Source: Guyanagaster necrorhizus (taxonomy: Eukaryota > Basidiomycota > Agaricomycetes > Agaricales > Physalacriaceae). Taken from it: a stretch of 64,000 nt of DNA. Below the pieces are notes generated by a model. It was not told where the DNA came from, made no database searches, and saw only the letters and a program-made list of their open reading frames with translations. The DNA is taken from contig NW_025064882.1 in NCBI RefSeq assembly GCF_019112545.1, positions 217,676 through 281,675 on the forward strand, given 5' to 3'. Shown here in pieces: positions 33,324 to 45,486 of the stretch. The first letter of the stretch is position 1. Each line of letters starts with the position of its first letter. The position numbers and the translations under genes are program-made.

Positions 33324-35336
33324 TTATATGACAATGTCATCATTGCTCCAAAATGCTGTCAGTGGCTTTTGGGTCAGCTTTCCATGCATCTCCTTGAATA
33401 ATGCCCCTTTTAACTTCCTCAGCTGTAATACCAATCCACTCTGGTCACCTTGTGAAACACAAAATGCCTCCAGCTTTTGAATAAGCTCAAATCCTTCTCT
33501 TATAGTTATCAAAGTCTGTTCTTCCTCATCCTCCTCTTTCTCTTCTTCCTCCTCATCATTGGCAATGACAGTTATTTCCCTATTTTCTACTGCAATATCA
33601 TGCTTGATAGCAGCAACAATCTTCTCATCTGTTGGCATCATCTTAAGATCTTCAGTATACTCTTCTGCAATAGAGTTAACCATCTCTTCAATAGTTGAAA
33701 TGGGATCAAACATGTGATTTTGTTGTTTCAATTTGACAAAATGGTCCTTCAACATTATCTCTGCTGTCTGGAGCTGTTAAATAGGGGCAATTTGGGTGGA
33801 AGATGTGTTTATTTTTGACTGTGATAAAGAAGCCAACTGATTGACTGCCTCCAGTGCCTTACCAACACTGTTCTCTGCATTTATAATAGCCATAAGAGCA
33901 GGACACCAGTCAGCATCAGCATATTGGTTTCTAAGCAGATTCTGCAATACCTGTTCGATCTCTGGAAGCATGTATTTATCTGTTGAAGCAAAGTCATAAA
34001 CAAGGTTCCATACAGACTTAAGGTATGAGGTGTCTTGAAAATCATTGGATAGTATAGTGGACTGTGACTCAGATGCATTGTCAGGCATTATACCAGTGTG
34101 TTTCCAGCAGTTTGCTATTGTTGCACTGCTGACATTTGCTCAAGCATCATGAGCGATAATCATAGCTTTAAGAAAATCAAGCTTGAAGATCTCAGACTCT
34201 CCAAGATCATTGAGATCAAGTGCATGGATACACATGGCATTCTGATAATGTGCCTTGAAGCAGTGGATAATACCAGCATCTAGCAGCTGAATATATAGAG
34301 TCATATTGGGCTTGAAGAACTCCAGCTTTGTGTTATGGGGTGTATAAGTGATGGAATGCCCTCAAAAGTTGTCCAAGGTCAGCAGAACCTGCCACATCTC
34401 CCTCTTCATCTTTAAATCAAACATCTTCACTCACTCCATAAATATTTCACTCATCATTCAGGCCTTCTTGTTATTCTAATAATAGAATTCTATTGCTGTT
34501 GGACTCTTTTTCTTAAAACACCATGGTTGCTTTGACTTGCCAATAAAAACAACTGGCATCTGCTCACTCTCATCTGCATTCACAGCAAAACATATGGTGA
34601 TGTGGAACTTGTCCTGTTTCTGTCCACTCATAGGATCAGATACTAAGATACAATCTGGGATAGCAAAGATGACAAAACCAGATTCATCAATATTCCATCT
34701 GTCTCACATTGCATATCTCACTATAATGCTGTGAAGATGCACATATTCTTTTTCCACTATTATCATATCCACTGAGCCTGCTTCTCTATGCCACTAAACC
34801 TCCTGAATCTTCCATGCCTTGCAGAATGACCTCAACCATCCCTCTCCTTTCAAACACTGATCCTCTGGAATATTCATCAGATTTTTAATCTAATTTCACT
34901 TTTCTGTCAGTATTGCACCAGTCACAGTCTCATCTCAGAGCTGCATGTTCTGATACCAGGATGCAACAGCATGCTCCACATCAGGTTGGGTGACAATATG
35001 AGACTTTTTGGATGATAGTGCATCAGGGTTCTCATTTGCATGCTATTTGATTTTTATATGAGATGCCAGTTTCTGTGAAAGAGTTGATTGGATAAAGAGC
35101 AGTGCACCTTCCTTTCAGTTTGCAAAATATGCCACAATATCAGCATGTCAATAAAAAGGATAGTTACCAACATGTTTGAATACTATAAGCCAGTCTCCTG
35201 TTGTGAGGTGTGAGCAGAAGATCTGCTTTGGAGGCTGAGCTGATGATGTGTATATTGGGACTTTCTCCTTCTGTTTTGTATGCTCATATGGATTTCCAGA
35301 TTTAGCACATGGTTTTTATATTGATTCAGGAGGCAT
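33324..35336 (-). pseudogene. P1 transposase, full length with nonsense codons only
   Basis: A single minus frame of 671 codon positions from the ATG at 35336 to the stop at 33324. It has over a dozen in-frame stops but no frameshift. N-terminal CENP-B/pogo-type DNA-binding region; the DDE_1 core begins near 34700. Catalytic carboxylates are visible in WNIDESG, LLTLDNF.GHS and IQLLDAGIIHCFKAHY. It is followed by the CWKHTGIMPDN segment typical of jerky/Tigger transposases, and a long acidic C-terminus (EEEEEKEEDEEE) with helical flanks. All stops fit C-to-T or G-to-A changes at CAA, CGA or TGG codons. It would cut and paste at TA when intact. Confidence 0.88.
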
Positions 35337-35599
35337 ATTTATAGAGATATAGGCTGTGTCACTTTACAATAATTTTTTTTGTGTTTGTTATAGTCTATAC
35401 AAACAAATTATATTCTTTATTATTCTAATATATGTATAATATTATATCAGCTTACTATAATTTTCAATCTGACAATGCATATTTCTAACTAGAACCATAT
35501 GCATGATGCAATATGCATTTTTAGCCTATTTTCCTGCTTTCTGACTGTATTCCAGTCCAATCTATATGCAAAGTCAGAATTATGCATTTTGACATCATG

Positions 35600-35619
35600 C
35601 ATTATGAGATAGTCAACTG
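35600..35619 (-). repeat. P1 right terminal inverted repeat
   Basis: Complement of the left end; followed by TA. The P2 right end at about 47722-47741 has the same sequence with CAGTTGAC changed to TAGTTGAC. Confidence 0.8.
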
Positions 35620-35718
35620 TATATGCTTTTATAGATTTATGCAGAACCAAAATAGCATATAATATAATATGTGACTTATGTGATAACATTATTGTTGTCC
35701 CAAAATGCTGTCAGTGGC
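35620..35718 (-). mobile_element. P2, 3' terminal piece (left part)
   Basis: About 99 bp equal in content to P1 33267-33365 (shared TTTATAGATTTATGCAG). It encodes the last codons of the P2 transposase with a stop at 35676. The expected left inverted repeat and about 45 bp are missing, so P2 abuts the right end of P1. Cut at 35718 by A4. Confidence 0.75.
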
Positions 35719-36216
35719 TGTTATGTGCATGCCACTGGCCTCTATGTCACCTCAACCAACCATGAATTCAATCACACTACCCACCAGACTCTGGCCACTT
35801 CCTATTATCTACTAATTTTATTTCACCATTATCATTTCACATCTGTATTTTACATTATAATATCTAGACTCTGAACTTGGTAGCAAATATTGACACTGGA
35901 ACCCAATGGAACCCAACTCAGAATTAGCTATCATTAGTATATAAAGTCATGTATATCACTGTAATGACTCAGTTTGAATATCAACTTGGATAAGCCATCT
36001 ACACTTCGCACTCACTTCAACTCCTCTCTATCTCATCTGTTGGATTTCACTCCAAAGGATATTCCTGTTCACTTCTCTGATGGAACTCCATTCTGTCCAT
36101 CCAGATTCTTGGACTCTGACTCAAGGGTGATGTTGCTAATAGCTTCATTGATGCCCACACACTCCACCAGACTCTGCACATGCACTTAAGCCCACTTGAT
36201 TGGCATGTTCCTAACA
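35719..36216 (+). repeat. A4 5' LTR
   Basis: 498 bp, TGTTA...TAACA, with TATATAAAG near 35938. Followed by GT and the primer site ATATTTGAACT. Confidence 0.93.
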
Positions 36217-36255
36217 GTATATTTGAACTCAAACCCTTAAGTTGAAAATTTTATC

Positions 36256-37695
36256 ATGTCCATCATGTTTACTGAACCCATAGAAACCAATCCTGAATAA
36301 ACCCAGCTCATCTATCCAAACATATTTTCTATGAAAGACATTCTGGCCTCTGTCTCAAAGGAACAACCAGACCTTTTCAGATCAGCCTCCAGTAGAGGAC
36401 AATCTTTCCATAGGGAAACCTATAATCACTCTAGCTTCACTATCTGCCAACCTAATTATGATGATTTCTCTAACTCTTTCAATGCCATCAGCATCCCAAC
36501 TAATGGGGCCTGATAGGCCAGCCTGATGTATGGTGCCTGAACTGACTCTCTAATAAACTCCTTATCTCTGGGCAACATGCATAGGAATCCAGACAGCCCA
36601 GACTCAGAAGGCAGAGATGAAGACATCTCTACTCATACTCTCATCCAATGGGAACCAGGTGGCAATCCACCAAACTCTTCTCCAGATGGACCAGGGGGTC
36701 CAGGTGGTCTAAGTGGTTCCAATGGCTCAGGCAGCTCTGATGGCCCCACAGAAAGTAACAATCCAAACCAGCAGGACATGTTCCTAGAATTCATGAACCT
36801 GTTACAAGGAGTCTCCACTTCCCTCAACAACCCTAAACCAGCCACTATCCATACCAAAGTCAAGGAACTGAAACCATTTGATGACTCTGACTCTCACAAA
36901 CTGAAGGCTTTCATTGTCTCTCTTCAATTGAACTTTAACAACAGACCTACCACATTTGCAACAGATGCTAACAAGGTTAATTATGCTATTTCATTCCTGG
37001 CCAGCACCATGCTTAACTGGTTCAAACTAGACATTCTTAACCCTAATCCATAGAATCCACCAGCCTGGCAATTCTCTTATACAGCTTTCCTAGATGAGCT
37101 TTGTAGCAACTTTAGCCCCTTTGATGCTATCAGAGATGCTGAAGATGCATTAGAACATCTTCAGATGTGTGATGGAGATCGGATCATGAAGTATATAGTC
37201 TAATTCAACCAGTATGCTTCACAAATTGGGTATGGAGACAACTCTCTCTGCCATGCCTTTTACCATGGCCTCTGCATCCATATCAAGGATGACATGGCAC
37301 ACCATGGAAAGCCAAACAACTTTTGTAATATGCACTTCCTTGCCTAAGAACTTGATGCTCACTACTGGACCTGGAAGACCAAAATTGCCCATGGAAACCA
37401 GGATAATAAATCTGCCAACCCTAAATCCAAGGGGTCTAACACTTTTTCCTCAGACTCCAGCTCCACACTGAAATCTACCACCCCTAAGTCCTATACTGAC
37501 AAGCTAGGCAAAGATGGCTGTCTTACTCAGGAAAAAAAAGACCACTGATGCCAGAACAATCTTTGCATATTCTGTAGAGCCAAAAACAAGACTGAGGACT
37601 GCAACAAGTGGAAGGCAGCAGCCTCTGCCAAGGGTTGTGCAGCAGAAGTTGACACTGCTCCTGTGGAACTGGCCCTGATGGAGTTGAAAAACTAG
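36256..37695 (+). pseudogene. gag: A4 gag
   Basis: Exactly 480 codon positions, as in A1, from the ATG at 36256 to the TAG at 37693-37695. The middle part is open (36577-37053) and carries the Gly/Pro stretch and capsid core. The TAAs at 37201-37203 and 37345-37347 are at the same Gln positions as in A2 and A3. The zinc-knuckle region is recognisable but damaged (CIFCRAKNKTEDC, where the His is lost). Damage is by substitution, not indels. Confidence 0.92.
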
Positions 37696-40600
37696 AAAGC
37701 AACCCTGTTCCCTCTGTGCAAGTTCAGAGTTGCATTGACTGTATTTGCACATCAGAGGTCATCACTCTCAATGCAACATCCCTTTTCAATCACTCCTTTC
37801 ACATTCCCCTCTCAGCAAAATTACCAACTACTATGAAACCCAATGGTTCTCCAACTTGTATTATTCTGCATTTTCTTGCCCTTATTGATTTTGGCTCTAG
37901 CCACTGCTTTGTTGACACTAAGTATGTAGCTGCCAATAAAATCCCCATTAAAACCATCTCTAGTATGCAACTTCAATTATTTGATAGCTCCATTGGGAGC
38001 TGTATATCTCAAATTGCAACCATTTCCATCTGTTTTCTGTCTGGAGACATCTTCTCCATTGACTTCTATGTCATCCCTCTGGATTCATCTTGCAATCTTA
38101 TCCTAGGATACAACTGGCTCTTCTGCTATGATCCACTGATTGATTGGGCTGAGAACAGTATCATTTTCTGCTCAAGCTATCAGGATCTCACTTCAACTAA
38201 TTTTGTGGCCTCCACTACATCCCAGAGACTTTTGTGCCCACAGGACAATAGTCCACTTCTCTTTGAGCCTTCCAGCTCAAACCTGAGACTTCTGTGCCCA
38301 TCAGACTCTATCAGTCCAACTCCTGGGACTTCACCTCATTCTAAATCAACTCTGGATAACCAGCAGACTCTATTCCCATATGAACCCATCTACTTCTATC
38401 CTCCCTCAGAGTCTTTTACTACAAAAGCACATCCAAAGATCTCTATCATATCTGCTGCCACATTTGTCTGAGCTAGTGCAGAAGAAAGTACTCAGCAGTT
38501 CACACTGCAGCCTTCCTTGCTTAATATTAGAGCCAAAGCAGCATCCACAGAACCAGCAGATCTTTTATCAGTGCCAGTAGAGTACCATGATTTTGCAGAT
38601 ATCTTCAGTGATACCCTCTCTGAAAAACTACCAGAACACAGGCCATACAACCTCAAAATCAACCTTGAGGAAGGAACATCTCCATTGCTTGGACCCATTT
38701 ATTCTCTCTCAGAATCTGAACTTAAGGCCCTATGAGAGTTTATTGATGATAATCTGTGCAATGGGTTTATTACTCTGTCCTGCTCTCCACATGGAGCTCT
38801 AGTCCTATTTGTCAAAAAGAAGACTGGTGAACTCCAACTTTGCATTGACTACTGTGGCCTAAACAAAATCTCCAAAAAGGATCGCTATCCTCTCTCTCTC
38901 ATTTCCAACCTCCTCGACTCTGTCTGCTCTGCACACATCTACACTAAGCTTGATCTGTGACATGCCTACTATCTCATTCACATCACCAAAGAGGACAAAT
39001 AGAAGACAGCCTTCTGGACCCATTATGGTTCCTTCCAATAGCACATTATGCCTTTTGGCCTCAAAAATGCTCCAGCAGCATTCCAACAATTTGTGAATGA
39101 TATATTCTCTGATATGCTCAACATATCAGTAGTAATCTACCTTGATGATATCCTCATATATTCTGACAACCTGGAAGATCACTAGAAACATGTTCATAAG
39201 GTTCTATGCAGGCTTAGAGCTAATAGACTCTATTGCAAAGATTCCAAATGCAAATTCAACCAGGATTCCATGGAATATCTAGGCTATATCCTATCACCTG
39301 AAGGACTTTGCATGTCTGAAGAAAAAGTCAAGGCCATTGTCGACTGATCAGTGCCACAAAAAGTCAAGGACATCCAATCTTTTCTTGGCTTTGCTAACTT
39401 CTACTGTCACTTCATACACAAATATAGTGATATCATTCTTCCCCTTATATGACTTACCCACAAGAGAACTCCATAGAAATTTGATGACAAATGCTTGGCC
39501 ACCTTCAATGAGTTGAAACAGGCCTTTACACATGCTCTCATCCTTATCCACTGAATTCCCAATCGAAAGATAGTGGTGGAAACTGATGCCTCTGACTATG
39601 CAATTACAGCTATCCTCTCTATCTATCTTGAAGATGGCAAAATTCACCCCATTGCTTTCTGCTTTTGGAGCCTCCACAATGCCAAACTCAATTATAACAT
39701 CTATGACAAAGAGCTTTTAGCCATTTTTGAAGCCTTTAAACATTGGTAGCACTATCTTGAAGGCTCCACAGACTCTATTGATATCATAACAGACCACAAG
39801 AACCTTGAATACTTTGCCACCACCAAGATTCTAACCCACCGACAGATCTACTAGTCCAAATACCTATTCCAGTTCAATCTAGTAATCTGGTTCCACTCTG
39901 AAAAACTTAATGGAAAACTGGATGCACTCACTAGATGATGGAATGTCTACCCTAAAGAGGGAGATAGCCAATATGCCCAAATCAACCCCCACAATTCCTG
40001 ACCTATGTTCATTCAAGAACAACTTTCTGTGTCACTCTGAGCAACCTATCTTGAAGGCCCCATCCTATGGGCTAGTGCCATTATGAATATCAACAAACTT
40101 CATACTGATATCAGACAAGCATAATCCTCTGATGCTATATCCTCTGATGGCCTCCATCAGGCCAAAGTCACTTCTGAATCCTCTCCCTCTCAATGGTTCA
40201 TTGACAAATCCAACATTCTTTGCTTTGAAGGCTATATCTATATTCTAGACTCTGATGATCTCCATCTCCATATACTACAGAACAATTATGATCACATCTT
40301 GGCAGGTCACTTTGATCAAAATCAGATATTAGAACTAGTCTGGCAGAACTACACCTGGCCAAAGATGTGTGAATATATCTGACACTATGTTAAGTCCTGC
40401 ACAGTTTGTGGGCACAATAAAACACCCAGACACTGCCCCTATGGGTTACTCAAACCTCTGTCAGTTCCTGAATGGCTATGAGATTTCATTTCCATAGACT
40501 TCATTGAATAACTACTAGACTCCAACAGATTCACTGTCATTTTAGTAGTCATAGGCCAAGCTAGCAAGCAAGCCATCTTTATTCCCACTCATGATACCAT

Positions 40601-41573
40601 CAACTCCATAGAGCTTGCCCAACTTTTCTTTATCCATGTATTCTCTAAACATGGAGTACTCAGTCACATCATATCTGACTGCAGCTCCAAATTCATCTCC
40701 CAATTTACTTGTGCCTTAGCTGTGGCTCTTGACATGAAACTTCACCTTACCTCTAGTTATCATCTGGAGGCTGACAGCCAAACTAAATGAGCAAACCAAA
40801 CTCTGGAACAATACATCCACATCTACTGCTCCTACTAGCAGGACAACTGAGACACTCTCCTACTCATTTCTGAATTTGCCTACAACAATGCCCATAATGC
40901 ATTCACTGGAATTTCCCCATTTTTTGCTAACAAGGGTTACCACCCCAACATCACTGTTCACCCTGAAAGGGACATTGCCTCTGCCTGGGCCCGAGACTTT
41001 ACAGTCAACCTGGATGAACTCTATCAATTACTGAAGAATGAAATTTCTGAAGCTCAGTCTCACTACAAGATCCAAGCAGACAAGCATCGGATCCTGGCAC
41101 CCCTGTTCATAGTGGGGGACAAGGTCTACCTCAGCTCCAAACATATCAAAACCACCTGCCTGACTAGAAAATTCTCAGAGAAATACCTTGGCCCTTTTGA
41201 AATCATAGCCCAACCTAGTACTCACTCCTTTACTCTGAGGCTTCTGCTGGATCTCCGGTCTATTCACCCCATCTTCTATGTGTCACAATTGAAACCCATA
41301 GAAGAAAACACTATTCCTAACTGAATCCAACTACCACCACCTTCAGTCAAAGTCGACAGGAAAGAATATTTTGAAATAGCCTAAATCCTCAACTCTAAAC
41401 TGGACCACCAGTTCCACTGCTCACTGCTGTACAAAATCCAGTGGCTAGGCTACAAAGGTACCAATAAAGAGTTTGCTTGGTTACTGACCTCCAAGTTCTC
41501 CACTGATGAATTTATTAAAGAATTCCACCATCGATACTCAGGCAAACCAGAACCCTTATCTAAAGTCACTTAA
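37694..41573 (+). pseudogene. pol: A4 pol (protease, RT, RNase H, integrase, chromodomain)
   Basis: Collinear with A3 pol. An open stretch at 37716-38471 covers protease, but the active site is D-F-G (37887-37895). RT: LCIDYCGLN, YTKLDL, and an intact YLDD at 39138-39149. RNase H: VVETDASDYAITAILS (39570-39620). Integrase: CTVCGHNKT, SIDFIE and ISDCSSKFIS (the usual Gly after Cys is Ser) near 40490-40700. The chromodomain region ends near 41550 with EFHHRYSGKPEP. Stops throughout. The TAA at 41571 replaces a Gln a few codons before the ancestral end. Confidence 0.92.
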
Positions 41574-42204
41574 TCATTCCATTTTTGATACAAGACTACT
41601 CCAGATGCCACCAGAGCCTCACTCTACTATTTCAATTCTACCAACTGAATACCATTTCAATCACTCCTCTTACACTTTCATAAGTCAAAAACTTATATCT
41701 ATATTTTTTTTCTTCTCTACTACCAACATTCAATGCCTTTTCTATATACATTTTGTATAAAAGCTTTACAAGAAAGTGGAATCTGATGGGCCTACACTGG
41801 AACTAGAACTCTCCCGCCACCTCTTCAACTCCTCTATATCCTCATCTAGTCCCTTCAACATCGCCTCTTACAGATCTTCCACCTCCTGATTCTTCTCATC
41901 TCTGAAAAGCAGATGAGCCTTCTTCCAGGCCTTTAACTCAGACTCTGAAAACAACTTCAAAGAAGACAATATATCATCTGACCCATAATCATCCTGGAGA
42001 TCCACTACAGTACCATAAACATTCACCACCTTGTCTGCTAACTCATCCACATGATGCATCAACTTGCATATTAACTTTGAAAGCTGGTGGAGACTGGCAG
42101 AGATCTCCACACTGCTGATCACCTCACTCACTGTGATGCTCTTGTTGAACAAACAGGCAGTTTTCTTGATCTTGCAGTGAGAGCAAGTCTGCTGACACAC
42201 CCTC

Positions 42205-43953
42205 TCCATGTTCAGGTATATAAAATTGTGAAAATTGTGAATACATAGACCACATTCCAGTCTAGTAAGCATGTAACAGAAAATAGAACTAGAGCACACA
42301 GAAACCTAGCTATCATAATGATAAACTGAAGTAACAATAAGCAGAGTGTATGGCCTAGTAACAGACTAATACCAGAGGGGTTAGACTACATGTGAGGTCC
42401 CAGCACTTGGCCCTAAATGTGCCAATACTATTATAAGAGGACATGCTAAAAATAAAAAGACTACAATTGAAATATGATCAGCAAGTCTGATCACATTGAT
42501 CAAAGATGCACAGCCATTGATGCCCTGATGGGACATGCCTTAAAACAGAGAACTGAGATCCAAAGAAAGGTATCTGAGTAATAGGTATTAAATGGAGGAA
42601 TAGACTGATAACAACAAGCTAACAAGTAGAGGAATATTACTCCAGGAATGAATAGTATGGATACTGCCCTGACCTTGTATGCATACATATGGTGGCTTAG
42701 CATGCATAACACAGCAAGAGACTCTGCATCATACTGAGAAATGGCATCTTTGGTGAGTCAGATGGAATGACTGGTTGGACACAAAGAAGCAGAACATAGC
42801 TATTATGGCTGGCTCCTGGCATGAGAAATAACTTCAGAAGTCTGAAACAGTTTACTGCTGTCAGAGATGTCACCAGAGGAATAAGAAAGTGAGCAGACCT
42901 GGCAAGACCAGCTAGCTGATGTCAGCTAGTGAAGGAACAGCAGGCACAGTCATTGCCCAGAAGAGAATAAGCATGGTAACTGTGATATGCACATGAATAA
43001 TACCTGCAGGATCCAGCATGAAGTTCCATGCTTTGAGGATACCATAGTAGGATTGTATTAGTAAGTACCATAGTAGAGTATTTAAATATGGTATTATATG
43101 ACTGGAGAGGGAGTTTTCTGACTCCCCATAGTTGCAGTGTATTGGGCACAGAAAGCCTTGCACTCTAGCTCTGGATTTGTGTTAGTAACTCTGGGCAAGA
43201 GAATAAACTTATTATTGAATATCATTGAGAGAGCTGTGAGAACTAAGCAAGGCATTGAAGCTTGCAAAGAACTTAGGTCCAGTTTGATAAGAGGTTTTGG
43301 ATTGTGCTATAATCTGAGAATAAGAGAGTGATGTCTGAAGGGCATCATCTTGAGTTTTTGAGGTATTTGTGATGTGTGGTGCTACAGGTGGCAGAGGTTC
43401 AAACCCTTTAGTCTGTTGGACAGAGTTTCATTGTGTTTGTGTCTCTGGATCATATAGGTTTGAATCCTGTGGGTCTACAATTGGTTTGAAAACTTGTGAA
43501 CAGAGATCTGTGCTCTTTGGCACTTGTGAACATGTTTGTGATTGGTTTTTGCTTAGAGTGTGAAGCTTTGAGTTGTGTATCGTGTGTGTTAGGGATTTGA
43601 GTTGATCTGAGCTGTGCTTGGGACCATTTGAGAGTTTTGAAGGAGTGTTTTGATGCATTGTATTGAACTACAGTACTCTTTGCCTTGAGGCCTGGCAACA
43701 CCAGTTGCCACCTCTTGTTTTGATAAAACAAAAAGCTTTGAGATTTAGAAAGGCCTCAGACTGTTGTAAGCATGCTATTACTGTTTTCACACTGTGATCT
43801 CATTGAAGAAGACAATTATATTTGTTGATTACTACTTTTATCATATTATAATCTCCCTATGAACTAAGAGTTTTGTGTATATGTGAGTGTGGTCAGTGAA
43901 TAATGCTCTGCTGTATCTGTTTTCACCTTGTGCATGCTCAGATCCTCTTCACC
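42205..43953. mobile_element. Unidentified 1.75-kb insertion in A4
   Basis: Absent from A3 and A5 at the matching point. It is flanked by ACCCTC at 42199-42204 and 43954-43959, a likely target duplication. No inverted repeats at the ends, no poly(A), and no protein recognised. It contains two tRNA B-box-like strings (GGTTCAAACCC near 43396 and GGTTTGAATCC near 43458) and a perfect hairpin TGGCAAC-ACCA-GTTGCCA near 43691. Base composition is less AT-skewed than its surroundings. Confidence 0.55.
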
Positions 43954-44028
43954 ACCCTCAACTGGTGCTTTCAGTTACCAGTCATGCATAACATTGTGTG
44001 CCATCTTGATGACAGCACATACAACTCC

Positions 44029-44077
44029 CTGAAACTAAAAGCTAAGTTAAGCCATAAAAGAAAACTGAGACACTTAC
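44029..44077 (-). other. Intron in the A4 accessory gene
   Basis: 49 nt, GTAAGTGTC ... GCTTAACTTAGC ... TTTCAG. It is in the same position and phase as in A3 and A5, with intact splice borders. Confidence 0.72.
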
Positions 44078-44998
44078 TCTCACCATCTAACAATTCCTCA
44101 CTCTCTGCCAGTCCCACCACTTCCAACTTCACCTGCTTTTTGGGGCTAATGATCACCTCTGTCCCACTGTTATCTACTACACTCCTCAACCTGAACTTGC
44201 ATTTATGGCTCTTCTCTGCTGGACTTGCTGCCCTCCTCTTCCTCTCCTGCACCCTCTTCCTCCTCTTCAGGGTCCCCTCAGATTCCTTGAACTCATTGTC
44301 TCTCTCAGTCCCCTTTGCCTGCTCATCATCGGACTCTGGAGGCATATGGCAAGTCACCTTCTTGAAGCAAAAACTGAGGCCAGGACTATACTGTTCCACC
44401 AACACTTGATGCAGCTGAAAATCAATGGTCTCCATGAAGGTCATCAGCAACCCATCCTCCATAACCATCCTCTCCAACTCTACCTCCTCAGTCTCAGCCC
44501 TCGCTGCTGCCTCCATGGCCTCCCTCTCCTCAGCCTCCCTCTGAGCTATCTCTCTCAATGCCTCCTCTACCTCCTTAGCCCACCTCTCCATGGCTTACTA
44601 AACCTTCTCCCTCTTTCTCTCTAATTCCTCCTTCTGCTCCTTTTTCTGTGCCTTCCAGGCCATATGGTCTGCTCAGATCTTTTCCTCCTGCTCTTGCTCT
44701 CTTTGTCATTCTAAATAACCCTCTTATAGCCTCCACATATTCTTCCTCCATGGCCTCTTATTCTAGATAAAATAATTCTTTAGCCTCTTCAGGGCTATCA
44801 GGGGTGGATCTCCTCACCAGAGGCTTGGGAGTGTGTGAGCAATGATATGTGGTGAGCAATGACATAAGTGATGATGGTGGTTTCAGATCAAGATACAAAA
44901 CTCCCATGGCCATCAACAATCTTCCATGTGGTCCCACTGGCCATCAGGATCTGTGCTCTTGAGGGCAAGAATGCTAAGGGGGAAATACTGTTACACAC

Positions 44999-45486
44999 AT
45001 GCCACTGGCCTCCATGTCACCTCAACCAACCACAAATTCAATCATGCTACCCACTGGACTCCAGCTGCTTTCCATTACCTACTAATTTCATCTCACCATT
45101 ATCATTTCACATCCATATTTCACATTGTAATATCTAGACCCTGAACTTGGTAGCAAATATTGACACTGAAACCCAATGGAATCTGACTCAGAATTAGCTA
45201 CTATTAGTATATAAAGCCATATATATCACTGTAATGACTCAGTTTGAATATCAACTTGGATAAGCCATCTACACTTCACACTCATTTCAACTCCTCTCTA
45301 CCTTGTCCATCAGATTCCACTCTGAAGGATATTCCTGTTTGCTTCTCTGACAGAACTCCATTCTGTCCACTCAGATCCTTGGGCTCTGACTCAAGGGTGA
45401 CATTGCCAATAGCTTCATCAACACTCACACACTCTGCTGGACTCTGCACATGCACTCAAGCCCACTCAATTGGCATGTTCTTAACA
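44999..45486 (+). repeat. A4 3' LTR
   Basis: 488 bp, TGTTACACACATG...TTAACA, followed by the GTGGC duplication where P2 resumes. Confidence 0.93.

Larger units (their letters stand above)
33223..35619 (-). mobile_element. P1, pogo/Tigger-like DNA transposon
   Basis: A complete 2.4-kb Tc1/mariner-superfamily element. It has terminal inverted repeats CAGTTGACTATCTCA (33223 rightward, and its complement ending at 35619) and a TA on each side (33221-33222 and 35620-35621). It inserted into element C. The second copy, P2, follows directly. Confidence 0.88.
41766..44850 (-). pseudogene. A4 antisense accessory gene, interrupted
   Basis: Same gene as at 25031-26335, converging on pol. Stop at 41766. 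The start ATG equivalent at 44848-44850 has become ACA. Exon 1 is open over 43971-44591 (a 206-codon frame that reads through the intron) and shows the Glu-rich helix, FCFKKVTCHMPPESDDEQ, the basic KCKFRLRSVVDN and SPKKQVKLEVVG. The downstream exon is open over 41868-42204 with TCSHCKIKKTACLFN and a coiled-coil tail. A 1.75-kb insertion at 42205-43953 splits the second exon just upstream of this Cys cluster. The long open stretches are notable in so decayed an element. Confidence 0.7.
35719..45486 (+). mobile_element. Element A4, full-length chromovirus inside P2
   Basis: A 9.8-kb family A element with both LTRs and the 5-bp duplication GTGGC at 35714-35718 and 45487-45491. It is about 1.75 kb longer than A3 because of a foreign segment at 42205-43953. 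Polypurine tract AAGGGGGAAA just before 44999. Confidence 0.94.

Noticed and set aside
33267..35718. A direct repeat of about 100 bp at 33267-33365 and 35620-35718, first read as a pair of short LTRs
   Set aside because: Both are the 3' ends of pogo transposase copies P1 and P2; the true element ends are the inverted repeats with TA.
43390..43470. Possible tRNA genes (B-box-like GGTTCAAACCC and GGTTTGAATCC)
   Set aside because: No A box at the right spacing and no cloverleaf stems could be drawn.
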